Part shown: in pieces, positions 8,982 to 20,416 of the stretch | Layout of the letters: every line of letters starts with the position of its first letter | Numbering within the stretch: the stretch's first letter is position 1 | Assembly: GCA_004369045.1 (NCBI GenBank) | Contig: ML213506.1 | Span: forward strand, 1,548,732 to 1,612,731 | Length of the DNA stretch: 64,000 nucleotides | Direction of reading: 5' to 3' | Source: Heliocybe sulcata | Lineage: Eukaryota; Basidiomycota; Agaricomycetes; Gloeophyllales; Gloeophyllaceae | Made by a program: the position numbers and the translations under genes | Notes under the pieces: generated by a model | What the model saw: the letters and a program-made list of their open reading frames with translations, nothing else | Databases searched by the model: none | Told to the model about the DNA's origin: nothing

Positions 8982-11804
8982 TCAATCGATGCGGATCGAG
9001 CTATAAAGCCTACGGACAGCCCAATACGTTGCAAGGAAACCGATGGTGCCTACGACACCCGCGTCAGTCTTCCCTCTTCTAGGACCCATTCAATACGGGA
9101 CGCTTACCAGTGATCAAGAAGTCAAATAGCGCAAGAAGGAACAAGTAACCGAAGTACACGATGGTGCTGGAGAGTGAGTCAAGAGACAGTCTTGACAGCC
9201 AGTAGAAGAACCCGTAGGCCAGCAGCCAGAATGCGCTCCCTCCTCCGGTCAAGAACGCGCGCCAGTGCCATCTACAAAAATCGGGTTCAACCACATATTT
9301 CGCAAGGCATGCTATATGACTACATACCTGTACTCCTCCGCGCAGAGGATAAAGTACGTGAAGAGGATGGTTACAGTAGCCGTGGTCAGAGCGACGACGA
9401 AAGCGGTCAAAGCGAGGAATCCGAAGGCATAATACGCCCGAGACGCGAAGAGACTGGACAATACGAAGTAGAGCTCGACGAAGGCAGCACCTGAGAGCAA
9501 AGTCATGAAGTGGTCTATATCGACAAGTGCCTATAAACGCTTACCGAACGGAAGAATGCCACTAAGCAAAGTCGCCGCCTGCAATACCGTCGAAATCAGT
9601 TAGAAATCAGCAACATGCACATGAACATACCCAAGGACTAAGGTATCTAGGGCTAGGCGGTATCTGGCGGGGAATGGGGTTCACCCTTACAGGGTGCTTG
9701 ATCGCCTGGACCGCGCGCCTTAGCGCATACAAGGGTAACTACGGAGAGACGGACAGCGTACCCCGTGCTTAGAACCGAAGTACGATCCAATAGCAGACAG
9801 AGGCGCCGAGATACCGAACCACAGAACCACGACGAACAGCATAGTACCTACAATGCATCAGCTTCGGCTATAATCAAACATCTCTCGGGAAATGACTTGC
9901 CGAAAGGCACAGCTCCCGAAGACCCAGCCGTGAGCAAGAACAAATTCAGCAGGAAGATGACAGCGAAGATGAACCTAAGTAGGCAGCATCAAAAGCCTGT
10001 CTGCAGTCCGGGAATGAGATGTCTCCTACGTCGGCAAAATTGTGGCGGTGATAAACGAGTTCTTCCGCTTATTAGTGCCTCCCATAGACGCATATACCCT
10101 GCTCGAGATGTAACCGCCGATCCTACCGAATAGCTTAAGTATTGCCGGAGCAGCATACAGGCCCGGAACTCACCCTCCGAACAACGTCCAGCAGACCATC
10201 ATAACCGTGGCCAACGAGCCACGGTTTGAAGGGGACAAGAACCCGAGGAGTGCGAAAACTGGTCCGCATCAGATAATGTCCCAGTCAATGAAAACGTCTC
10301 CCGACCCACCTAAGGTAACAGCGACCATTGCACACAACTGCGCCCCATTACCCACCAACACAGAGAGCGCCATCGGGTTTGGCGGTGTCCTGAAGACTTC
10401 TCCATGTACCAACTTCCATCCCCAGTCTTCTTGGACATCCTCGCTCAGATCAATGGCGTTGTACCGGGAAATCTGATAGGGGTGGGTCAGCTCACCCATG
10501 GAGAGTAATTGATGGGATTGCGACCTACATCACGGGAGACGCTGCGCAGAAGGATCATGGAGACCATGACGCACAGGAATACAACAATAATGAGCGAGTT
10601 TATCAGGCTGAACCAGTGGATACGCGGGTCGAAGATGTGAAGGTAGTTATCCCATCGAGTGGCCTGAATCGGTCAACCTCAGCGGCACGAAGGCAGTCGT
10701 GGAAAGTATTAACGTACCCAGGGAGTATCTGATTCCTATAAAACATGTCAAAGAGGCTGCATATATACATGACAGGGATAGACCTACGTTCCACGTTACT
10801 CGGTAAGTGTATCGCACTTGGTTCACGCCCGTCTCGCTGAGGATTAGAGGCGGGACTTCTTGCTCGCAGTTCGCTGCACCTTCTTGCGGACCCCCACGGC
10901 TTTATAGCGCACTCAAAAGAGTATCCGTCCAACCAACATCTGCGTCACGTACCTTGAAGGCCATACGAGCACACCCACTACGCGGTATGTGTCCGGACTC
11001 GGCGTATGGTATCTGTATGGTACGTTAGAGACAGGCGGGCGACATCAGATGCGTCCAGCCAAGAATACATACTTGATGTAGACGTCGTAATGGTTATTCA
11101 GAGCGGGAGTCTCGTGGTACGGTTCGTCGTCGTTTCCCAGATTGAAGCCCATGTCGTAGAAGACGTCGCCTGTCCTAACGTCCACTTTCATCTCGGCGGC
11201 TGGGAGACCGTCGATGAGCCAATTGAGGGCGTAGTCCTCTCGTATGCGGTCGTTGATGAACTTGGCGTCCTCCCCGGGGACATCTACGGAGGCGCAGAGT
11301 GTTTGGCACGTGGCATTGTTTTCGAGCATGCGTATCTAGGGTACAAAGTATACTCGCTGTTACTTCATAGAATAGTAGATGATACTAACGTCGTATGGCG
11401 AATTGAATATTCGGTCTCCGAAGAGGATAGAGCCCAGAGATTCGGGCTGCTTTTTTGGACCCCCTTCTGGTTCGCAAAAGTGGAACGCCGGATGATAGTA
11501 ATCATCTAACGGCTATGAGATACCAGCTACGGGATCCAGACAGAGTCACTCACAGTTAATTAGAGATTTCTAAGCACAGCTGCCACTCTCGCATCATGTC
11601 ATGATATCTCCAGACAGCGCGCCCACTTACGAGTCTGGCATCGTCGGTGCCGGCAAGCATAGGAGTCAGCGCATTCACAAAGAGGTCGACTTTCTCTCCC
11701 TTTCGGTAGTTGTGAGGCGCAGCACCCGGTAGATAGAATGCGTCGGCACATAATGACAGCAGAATAGGTATCGCGTATCGCAGCGGCGTACGCGACCCAG
11801 GCAT
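8982..11804 (-). CDS. transmembrane 9 superfamily protein (nonaspanin, EMP70/TMN type)
   Basis: A nine-TM protein of endosome/Golgi membranes involved in protein sorting and metal homeostasis. The start MPGSRTPLRYAIPILL (ATG at 11802-11804) is a signal peptide, followed by the family hallmark AFYLPGAAPHNYRKGEKVDLF. Next exons give DYYHPAFHFCEP (about 11490), LGSILFGDRIFNSPYD, and a lumenal part with CQTLC. The first membrane helix lies in HWFSLINSLIIVVFLCVMV. After an intron come ISRYNAIDLSEDVQEDWGWK and VHGEVFRTPPNPMALSVLVG. Later exons contain FVELYFVLSSLF, TYFILCAEEYR, WHWRAFLTGGGSAFW and finally GTIGFLATYWAVRRLY, ending SSIRID with the stop at 8982-8984. The gene is finely divided by many introns. 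An alternative Met four codons upstream (11816) is possible. Confidence 0.9.
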
Positions 11805-12288
11805 ATTTCCTATCAAGAGGCACTCTCTCGGACCCGCAAGCTATAGCTCTGCGTTGCCAGTCTTGAGATACAGAACCAGTGTCAGAGAGAGTCAGCACGG
11901 GCGAGTTCAGTCCGGTGTACGCGCGAGAGCGTGAAGCACAGGCACGCGAAACAGCCTGCTGTGGCACGTGGCGGTGGCGGTAGTGCCACACTCGACTTGA
12001 CGCGACCACTTAAGTCACCCTCCTCACCGACGACGGCGACGAGCATGTCAAGCGACAAGATCAGTCAATAACACAGCCGTCATACATAGACTCAGAATAT
12101 GCTAGGGGCGCTGCAAGTCCTCCTTTTCTGGTAATTCCTCTGGCCACTGTCGCCTCTTTTGTTGGAAATACTTACACTTGTTTTTAGTGAGACAAGGCTC
12201 TCTCTGTCTGGAAGGGGGCGCATGTGGCACTTGTCCTGTGACGTTTAAAAGAGCTTGCCATAGTCCAGGTAAGTCCACTCTCATAATA
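11805..12288. promoter_or_regulatory. divergent region between TM9SF and F-box-like genes
   Basis: About 480 bp between divergent starts. No named motif was found. A splice-donor-like CAGGTAAGT at 12266-12274, just before the F-box ATG, hints at a possible 5' UTR intron, but no acceptor was proven. Confidence 0.4.
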
Positions 12289-13468
12289 ATGGCCGACGCC
12301 TCACCGAACTTCTCCACCTCACTCCCAGAGGAACTCTGGCTCATTGTCATCCGTCATGCCAGACTGGCCGACGCGCGAACTTGCACAAGTGTTAATAGGC
12401 AGTTCTACTCTATAGCGACACGACGTGTCTACAACTCCGTATGCCTCGATTTCTCCCAACGGAACCTGCACAGGGCTCGAAAACTCTTGGATACAATATC
12501 CCTCCCGGGCCAAGTGGCACAGTCTATCAGACACCTGTCCATGACCTTCTTACACGCCCCGCCGCATATCGTCGACGACGCCGATTTGCGGAGCTGTCTA
12601 CAGTCTCTGATCGAGAACGCCACCTCTGTAGTATCTCTCGGAGTTGTTCTCGAGCGAGGATCTTTCAACTGGACTGGCATGCCGTGCATTTTTGACGGCC
12701 TCTTCGATGCTATGGATCAGTTCCATGGTGTCCGCCCTTGGCAGGACTTGACGACGCTGTCTGTCGACTGCCTCGTGGCAGCCGGGCCCCTTCTCCGTAC
12801 CTGCGCCATCCATTCCTTACGTGTGACAGAACCCCTCAACAGTGATATGCAAAGTATGCTGCTTGGTCTGACGGGCTTGCGCTGCATACAGGTTCGGGTT
12901 AATGTCGCTGATCCAACTGAAGCTGTCGCCTTTGCCGACAGGTTGAGTTCAACCTTTCAAGATCTCAAGGTTCTTGGACTCAAGGTGACTGTGAAAGAAG
13001 GGGAACATCCATTTGGACGCCGTCAGCCTGGTGGAGAATATGGTCATTACGCAGTGGGTGTGACGTGAATAGATCTATCGTATTTTATATACTGACTAGC
13101 TTCTTATATAGGATCTTGTAATGAAGATATGCGACGTGCTGAAAAGCCTGCAGAGTCTACGAGTTCTAGCGCTGTTTATCATTCCCTCCGACATACCCGT
13201 TACTATTCCTACAGAGAACGGCATGATAACACAAGAAGATATCCTTGATGATATGATTCAGCATATCCATGGCACGTATCTACCTTCTTGCGAGCGCCTT
13301 GAAATCGAAGTTTGCGGACAACAGTGGGACACAAGCGGACGATCTACCGAGGTCCCTCAGGATAAGCGGTTACACCATAGCTGGTACCAAAATGGTGGAA
13401 GTCGCAGCGTAGGAGCTGATACACAGTTTCACAAGACCTTCTATGCGGAGCTGGCGGAGGCTGACTGA
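12289..13468 (+). CDS. F-box-like protein
   Basis: The start MADASPNFSTSLPEELW leads straight into an F-box-type motif (LPEELWLIVIRHARLADART, then CTSVNRQFYSIATRRVYNSV, about residues 11-55). The rest has leucine-rich, LRR-like segments (LTTLSVDCLVAAG, LLGLTGLRCIQVRV, DLKVLGLKV). A short intron near 13055-13110 separates it from the last exon (MKICDVLKSLQSLRVLALF) with the stop at 13466-13468. F-box proteins link substrates to SCF ubiquitin ligases, and basidiomycetes carry very many of them. An in-frame Met at 12178 would add 37 unconserved residues, so I prefer 12289. The specific target is unknown. Confidence 0.7.
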
Positions 13469-13822
13469 TGCAAACATGACACGTTGCATCCCTATGGTCA
13501 AGCTCTCAGTCCGGACGTAATTTACAGTTCTACGAGACCTTTTACTTATTTGCTACTGGAGACTAATGGTTGGGGGGTCAGACCAACACGCCTTGTTCGA
13601 AGGATGGGACACAAATCACTAGGCCATACCTTCCCGGGCTCCACAAGATTTTTCCTTTATAGCCGCAGGCGGAGGATTGACAAACTTGTATATCATGTCC
13701 GTAGATAAATATGTTTGTTGCATTCTTTAGTCGTTGAACGTCTTGCGATGTATGTTGCCACACTGCGTACAGTCGACACCGCCACATGCAGTGAAATGGT
13801 ATGTTTTACTAATATAAGCCAT
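13469..13822. other. convergent 3' region, no gene seen
   Basis: About 350 bp between the F-box gene and the first hydrolase copy, converging. Nothing is recognised beyond presumed 3' UTRs. Confidence 0.5.
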
Positions 13823-15501
13823 CTATTCGCTCTCCAGAAACGCCTTCACTTGCGCCTGAACGAACTCGAGATCTCTAGGACTCGATGATCCGCCAGCTGA
13901 GAATAAAAGTCGTTATTATCCTTCATCTGTCACGGTATAGACGCCACTCACCGACATGACCCCAGACGGAATCAATGATAACCAGCTTTGCCGTATCCTT
14001 CATGTACGACACTTCAATCTGACTGTCTTCTGGCTACGTGCGACTGTGGCTTGGCATATGATACAGGGGTAGCGTATCATCCACTCACAGTGAAGTACAA
14101 ATCTGTCTTGCACGGCATAATCAGTCCCTTGACTTTAATCGCACCCAAGCATTTCTCAAGGTCGCCTCCATCCTTGACCTTCGAAACGTCTGCTGTCTGC
14201 CAGGTATTGACCAGCGCGAGCATGTCGTTCGCGTCCCAGAAGTTCAAGTAATTGCCCTCCCACCGCTCGCGGAGGAAGTCCTCTAGGCTCGAGTACCTGG
14301 TGTATCTGTGTGTAGAGTGGCGAAGGGATGCTATGGGCGTAACTTACAGTCCGTCGAGCAAATATCCGTGATTTCTGAACCACTAGATCGTCTTGTGAGT
14401 GAGCTGCGAGCCCGCGACTAATCTCTACAAACTTACGGTCTGACCATACGCCCACGGACAGTAAACCCGCCCAAAAGCGCGAATACCATGCTGGGGGATA
14501 CTCTTATAGTGGCCATCCTCAAAGTCCTTGGATGCTTTCATGGCAGCTTTCGGCCCTTCGAGGAAGCTATCCACGCCATGCTCAGCAAGTCGCATCACGA
14601 AGGTAAGCTTCGATTTTGAAGTCTCGTACGCTATGTTATGCGGACTGGTCCTGGCGGATCCACAGACAACGACATATCTGGTGAAGAACGCCTGTCAGGC
14701 AGATGCCATGAAGAGTAAAGCACTGCCTTACTTGTCTAGGTAGTCTGGGTACATTACTGGCCAGTGATACGACTAGAATATATATCAGGGGTGGAATAAT
14801 GTTGATGCAGGAGAGACAATCATACATACCAACTGTCCGCCCATAGAGAAGCCGAACACGCAGTATATGTGCTCGAGTCCAAGTTTCTTTGTGAGCACCG
14901 TGTATTGCGCCCGGCTGATAATGCAGCATCTACGATGACCAACAATAAAGGTACGCAGAACTTACACATTATCCTCATGCGAGACGGCAGGGAAGTATGG
15001 GCCATTGTACGGGAAGGGCTTTGCAGTAATACAGTCTCCGGGGACGAGTAAAGTGAACATATACGTACCGTGTTTGACGGAGATGAAGACTATACAATCT
15101 AGCTGAGTTGCGACGGAAACAGGGTGAATGAGATGACGTCGACTAGCCTCGCCATTGCAGAAAAGAGCAAATGTAACGATGAAATATTGGTGGGGGTTGA
15201 AGACCTGTCTCATGCATCTCAGTATCATCCTCCTGAACACTGGTGTACCGGTTGCCTTGTCTATGCCGACCATGTATGCCTGGCCTGATTTGTCAAGAAC
15301 CGGGATTGCATCAGTTTGACTCCTTTCACGGCAAGGGGACAGCTCACTATCAAGTTTTGCCCCATAGCATGTAGGGAACACAACACATGGATTCTTGGGA
15401 TCGCCGTAAGTACGATAGGCTGTCACGGCATTTGGCAGCACACCGCCTGCCACGCTGAAGCGGCCATGATGGTAGTATTGCGTCGCAGGTTGACCCGACA
15501 T
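13823..15501 (-). CDS. homoserine O-acetyltransferase-like alpha/beta hydrolase, copy A
   Basis: First (leftmost) of three tandem copies. MetX/CefG-type proteins transfer acetyl groups to a hydroxyl; the true substrate here is unknown. The start is MSGQPATQYYHHGRF (ATG 15499-15501), followed by AVTAYRTYGDPKNPC and FPTCYGAKLD. Later exons carry YFIVTFALFCNGEAS, PYNGPYFPAVSHEDN and LEHIYCVFGFSMGGQ with the nucleophile Ser. Near the C-terminus are GLIMPCKTDLYF, PEDSQIEVSYMKDTAK and LVIIDSVWGHV, which hold the acid and His of the triad. The last exon ends VQAQVKAFLESE (stop 13823-13825). All triad elements are present. A tyrosine-rich start and short introns are shared with copies B and C. About 436 bp separate its start from the end of copy B. 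Confidence 0.85.
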
Positions 15502-15641
15502 AGTGATGCGAGATAGACAGAGCGCCGTGTACAGTCACAGAGGCATGACGCCCCTTCCAGTCCCGCCTCCGTCCCGATGAACCAGACACCAAGAATATGT
15601 GCTCTGTATGTGGCAGTCAGCGACATCGCGGGGTCCGGTCC

Positions 15642-15651
15642 GCGATAAGGA
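15642..15651 (-). promoter_or_regulatory. shared GATA-type box upstream of copy A
   Basis: The + strand reads GCGATAAGGA (sense of the gene: TCCTTATCGC), 141-150 bp upstream of the start codon of copy A. The same ten bases occur at a similar distance upstream of copies B and C. With copy B the identity extends to 16 bases (GCGATAAGGAGGGAAT). GATAA is the core bound by fungal GATA factors; regulation is inferred, not shown. Confidence 0.55.
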
Positions 15652-15937
15652 GGGAATTACTGCACATGGTCACAGCGCCAGTGCCTTTCAGTGCAATGCT
15701 GTGGGACAGTATTGCATGCGACGATCATGCCCGAAATACACACACGGTCAGCTTCGTCTGTCCGTAGCTGTCCAGATTGGTACGACAGGTTATAGACTGA
15801 ATATTACCAAGGCTCGATGAGATACTTCCGGATCGTAATCTGCACTTGAGAGTGCGAGAGTTTCACCTAGACATCACAGAGGTCGACATTACTTACGAAG
15901 TCATTCCCAAAGACCATTTCCCTTGCAATGTATAGGA

Positions 15938-17601
15938 CTACTCGTTCTCAAGAAAGGCCCTAACATGCGACTGATAGAACGCTAAGTCATCAGAGCATGA
16001 TACTCCTCCAGCTAAGGTAATACTCCATGAGATTATAACAGAGAGGAGCACCATTACCACCCACCGACATGTCCCCAGACGGAGTCGATAACGACTAACT
16101 TGGCAGTGTCCTTAAGATACGAAACCTCTATTTCGCTATCTTCAGGCTTCACAAATAAGACAGTCCATATGAGGATACATCCGTCAGAAGGGAAAGCAAC
16201 TTACAGTGAAGTACAAATCAGTCTTGCATGGCATAATTAGACCTTTGGCCTTCACTGCGCCAAGGCATTTCTCAAGGTCCCCGCCATCCTTAACTATGGA
16301 GACGTCTGCAGTTTGCCAAGTGTTTAGCAGGGCCAGCATGTCGTTAGCGTCCCAATATTTCAGGTAGTCGGCTTCCCATTCTTCTCGCAGAAAGTCTTCG
16401 AGGCTCGAGTACCTGATGAAATTGTGTAAATGATGAAGTTTTTCGGGGGGACACCGAGGCTCACATTCCATTGTACAGGTAGCCTTTGTTTCTGAACCAC
16501 TGCGGTAAAGTGTGTCAGGTATCCGAAAGGTATCAGCACCATACGAGATCTATACAGTTTGACCATACGCCCAAGGACAGTAGACTCTCCCGAAGGCACG
16601 GATGCCGTGCTCCGGGACGCTCTTGTAATGTCCATCTTCGAAGTCTTTTGATGCTTTCATCGCGGCTTTGGGGCCTTCCAAAAACCTAGTCCCAAGTATG
16701 ATCAGGGGATAGACAGGATCCGAAGCAGAAGTATTGAGGTCTTTACGCTATATTATGTGGACTGGTCCTGGCAGAGCCGCATATGACGATGTACCTGATG
16801 GAAATCAGTCAGTCCAGTTGCACTCGCCGGACACGTATCGACTTGCTTGTCGAGATAATCTGGATACATGACAGGCCAGTAGTAGGCCTTTATATACGTA
16901 TCAATGATACCGACAATAGGATAATATGAAGTACGAAACGTACCATTTGTCCGCCCATCGAGAACCCCACGACACAGTAGAGATGCTCAATCCCCAGCTG
17001 CTTTGTCAGTACAGCATACTGAGCGCGCCTTACCGTCCGGGGATTAGCCTCTGTCTCAAAGTACCTGGTATTGGGCTCACGCGTTATCCTCATATGATAT
17101 GGCAGGGAAATACGGTCCATTGTAAGGAAAGGGCTTTGCGAAAGTTAGTCACCATGTGCCGACTGCTCTGGGACTTAGCTACCGTGTTCGATGGAGAGGA
17201 AGACTGGGCATAATTAGGTGTTAATATCCTGCTTTATGTTTTGTGCGTGATGCCAACCTCCCCATCGCAGAACAGAGCAATTGTGACGATGTAGTATTTA
17301 TCGGGATTCAGCACCTACAAGCGGTAATGAAGTAGCATAGCCCTTCGGTATTATCAAACACTTGCCCTGTCTGTGCCCACCATGTATGTCTGACCTGGAC
17401 ATCTCGTTAGCTCCTGTCCTTATGCGAAGCAACAACAATCTACTTACTGGCCAACTTCGCCCCGTAGCATGTCGGGAACAAGATACAAGGTGTTTTGGGA
17501 TCCCCATACGTCCGATACGCAGTAACAGCATTAGGTAGAACACCGCCTGTCACCTTGAATCGGCCATGGTAGTAGTACTGAGTCGCAGCTTCAATCATCA
17601 T
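15938..17601 (-). CDS. homoserine O-acetyltransferase-like alpha/beta hydrolase, copy B
   Basis: Middle tandem copy. The start is MMIEAATQYYYHGRF (ATG 17599-17601; the next codon, 17596-17598, is also ATG), then LPNAVTAYRTYGDPKTPC and FPTCYGAKLA. The nucleophile motif is LYCVVGFSMGGQ. Internal blocks include CGSARTSPHN, RVYCPWAYGQT, YLKYWDANDMLALLNTWQ and LIMPCKTDLYF. The C-terminal part reads EDSEIEVSYLKDTAKLVV, then IDSVWGHVGG, and ends YQSHVRAFLENE (stop 15938-15940). All triad residues are kept. It is clearly closer to copies A and C than to a generic MetX, so local duplication is the simplest origin. It is transcribed in the same direction as its neighbours, with its own promoter region of about 540 bp. 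Confidence 0.85.
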
Positions 17602-17740
17602 GACGAGGCTAAGAGAGGGCAGTCCACACTGTGATAGGTGGAGAATGCTCACTTGGCCTCGGCTCTGTCCCGACGAGAAAGCTGCGCTCAGAATACTCAC
17701 CTCCGATGAGACTAGTATTGAGCGGAGACGGCCCCTGTCA

Positions 17741-17750
17741 GCGATAAGGA
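17741..17750 (-). promoter_or_regulatory. shared GATA-type box upstream of copy B
   Basis: GCGATAAGGA on the + strand, 140-149 bp upstream of the copy B start codon, followed by GGGAAT as in copy A. See the copy A entry for the shared position and the limits of the inference. Confidence 0.55.
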
Positions 17751-18144
17751 GGGAATAGGCGCATACGGGCAATCCGCACATATGCTCTCATGCCGTTTAC
17801 CCGCGGTGGTATTCCACGGACGTGAGGAGAACTGGTGGCGTCTTCTGTCCGGAATGATGTGCTTAGTCTACGAAACAGCACCCGTCCCTCTTCGGTTTGT
17901 GCTGGATGACTAACTGAACGAAACAAATAATAGCGTCCGACTCTGCGACAGGCTTGCATGTGCAGTCCTGGATAATTCGGACGCGCGGAGTTGCCTCGGG
18001 AAGGGATGCGTGCTCTCCCACGCGTGAGAAGGTCATACTAAAACCTGGATTCAATAGACCAGCATCCGGCTGCGAACAAGGCGAACATGCGATCCATCAC
18101 GGGATAACGCGAGACATACACGAAGGCAGCCAGGTCGGCTACCG

Positions 18145-19852
18145 CTAAGCTTCCAGGAAGGCTCTCACTTCATTCTTGATGAACTCATCGTCAGCCGCGT
18201 TCGACCCGCCGCCAGCTACGCGCAGACTAATCAATTAGACATCTCACAGTAACCATATTCCTTAACGCACCGAAATGACCCCATACAGATGGTATCACAA
18301 CCAACCTGGCTGTTTCCGGCATATTCGCAACCTCATTCTCACTATCCTCAGGCTATATCGCAAGTCACAGTCAAGCACCCCGCCAGGCAGAGATCACTGC
18401 CAAGAGGATGGACATCGACATACCGCAAAGTACAAATCCGTCTTGCACGGCATGATCAGCCCCTTGGCCTTGATACTCCCCAGGCACTTCGCTAGGTCAG
18501 CGTTGTCGTTGACCTCGACGGAGGAGACGTCGCCAGATTGCCAAGTGTGTAGCAGTGTGATCATATCGTTCGCGTCCCAGGCGCGGAGGTAGCCCGCTTC
18601 CCAGTCTTCCCGTATGAAGTCGTTCATGGAGGTGTACCTAACAATTGCAGTGCCTTGCTTCAACTCTCACCGTGGATTACTAGGACATTCGAGTCACGCA
18701 CTTTCCGTCGTGGAGATACCCGTGATTCCTGAACCACTGAATAACGAAATGAGTGAGCATACGATAATCGGAACCAAGAAACACACAGTTTGGCCGTACG
18801 CCCATGCACAGTAAACCCTCGCAAAAGCGCGAATACCGTGCTGGGGGGTCTCCGTGTAGTGTCCGTTGTTGAAGTCCTTCGAGGCTACCAGCGCTGCTTT
18901 CGGGCCTTCCAAGAAGCTATCAAACGCTCATAAATCACGATTATACAGAAAAATGTAGCCGAAGTCGCCTTACGCTTTGTTGTGAGGGCTCGTCCGTGCC
19001 GATCCGCATATGGAAACATATCTACAGTCGCCGCGTGAGATAGAAACTGAGATCAAGTCTTATAGGCGTACTTGTTCATGTAGTCGGGGTACATAGCAGC
19101 CCAATGATAAGCCTTCGGTATAGATGCTGTTAGTGAACGGCCTTTGAGTCAGAAACGATGACCAGCGTACCAGCTGCCCACCCATAGAGAAGCCCACGAC
19201 ACAGTAGAGATGGTCGATCCCAAGTTTCTTTGTGAGTACTGTGTATTGAGCACGACTGGGAAGGCAGTCAGGGCTGAGATTAGGATCAGCGTATGATGAC
19301 CTCACACATTATCTGCGTATGATACGGCGGGGAAGTATGGCCCGTTGTATGGGAACGGCTAGCTGTCGGTCAATACTTTTGTGAACAGGTGCGGAGAGCC
19401 TATGTACCGTGTTTGAGGGAGAAGACGACTTCAGGCGACTCATCAATGTGAGCAAGGTCTACGGATAGCTGAACAAGTAAGACAGACCTCCCCATTCGAG
19501 AACAGAGCAAAGGTAACGATATAGTATGTCTCGGGATTTAAGGCCTGTCGGCATGTTTAATACAGGATGCACCAAGGCGAGAGGTCGCCTCTACCTTGTC
19601 CTTTCCAATCATGTACGTATGTGGAACCAAACCAGAATCTTGTCCGGTCAGTAATGGCGCTCATTATTGTCCCCGCGCTGACCGCAGTACAAACGCACCA
19701 TCTAGCTTTGCTCCATAACATGTGGGGAAGATGATGCACGGGTTCTTAGGATCTCCGTACGTCCGATAAGCAGTTATTGCATTCGGGATAATACCGCCAG
19801 CGACACGGAAGCGGCCATGATGATAGTACTGTGTCGCGGCTTCCAAAGACAT
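18145..19852 (-). CDS. homoserine O-acetyltransferase-like alpha/beta hydrolase, copy C
   Basis: Right-hand tandem copy. The start is MSLEAATQYYHHGRF (ATG 19850-19852), then IIPNAITAYRTYGDPKNPC. The nucleophile motif is LYCVVGFSMGGQ (about 19190). The middle exons read CGSARTSPHNK, FLEGPKAALVASKDFNNGHY, QHGIRAFARVYCAWAYGQT and REDWEAGYLRAWDAND. The acid/His part is more diverged than in A and B (EDSENEVANMPETARLVVIP then SVWGHFG), and the protein ends KNEVRAFLEA (stop 18145-18147). Ser and His are intact. The substitution of Pro for the Asp usual before SVWGH may point to altered substrate or weaker constraint. The gene is divergent from the ribosomal protein gene to its right. Confidence 0.83.
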
Positions 19853-19976
19853 AGTCCAGCACGAGAGAAAGTAACGGTATGCCCAAAGCTACGAGTGCAA
19901 GATATAGATCCACTTTGGCTCGCATTGCTAAGAATACACGGAGTCAGCGGGACTGTCATCCCACGGACACGAGCTT

Positions 19977-19986
19977 GCGATAAGGA
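19977..19986 (-). promoter_or_regulatory. shared GATA-type box upstream of copy C
   Basis: GCGATAAGGA on the + strand, 125-134 bp upstream of the copy C start. The flank differs from A and B after the tenth base (CTGGCAAT), so the ten-base core is what all three promoters keep. Confidence 0.55.
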
Positions 19987-20416
19987 CTGGCAATAACGAT
20001 ACCGAGCACGATACTTCGGGAATGCCGTAACCTCATTCCATCTTCGACTAGAGCCGTAGCCTACAAGCACAGAACGGATATGCCGCCGTGTACTGAGCTG
20101 CGCATGGAAGGCGCTACAGGCAGACCCGGGATGCCATCAGGCCCCTACTCAAGCGTATACAGAAGCGGGTCTAAGCTTTGCTAGCAAAAGCATCCAGACG
20201 CGTGGCAAAGGAACTGGCGGTCAAGTTGTATAAGCCACGGGCGAGCAGCCACAACACAGCGCGTATCAAGATGCAGGGACGCGAAGTGTGAGGGTAGCGT
20301 CACGTGGAGCGCCCGTTGGTCCTATAACGTTCTTACATAAGCCATTCGGTCCCTCCCGAATCTGGACTTATCCCTCGTCTAACCCTCATCGCTGTCGTCG
20401 ATAACCTTCATCAAGA
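19987..20416. promoter_or_regulatory. promoter region of RPS23 (divergent with copy C)
   Basis: 430 bp upstream of the ribosomal protein start with no coding signal. A pyrimidine-rich stretch precedes the ATG. No ribosomal-protein promoter box could be named with confidence. Confidence 0.35.

Noticed and set aside
11006-11509. 167-codon open frame on the + strand
   Set aside because: It is the antisense shadow of TM9SF exons whose minus-strand reading gives conserved family motifs.
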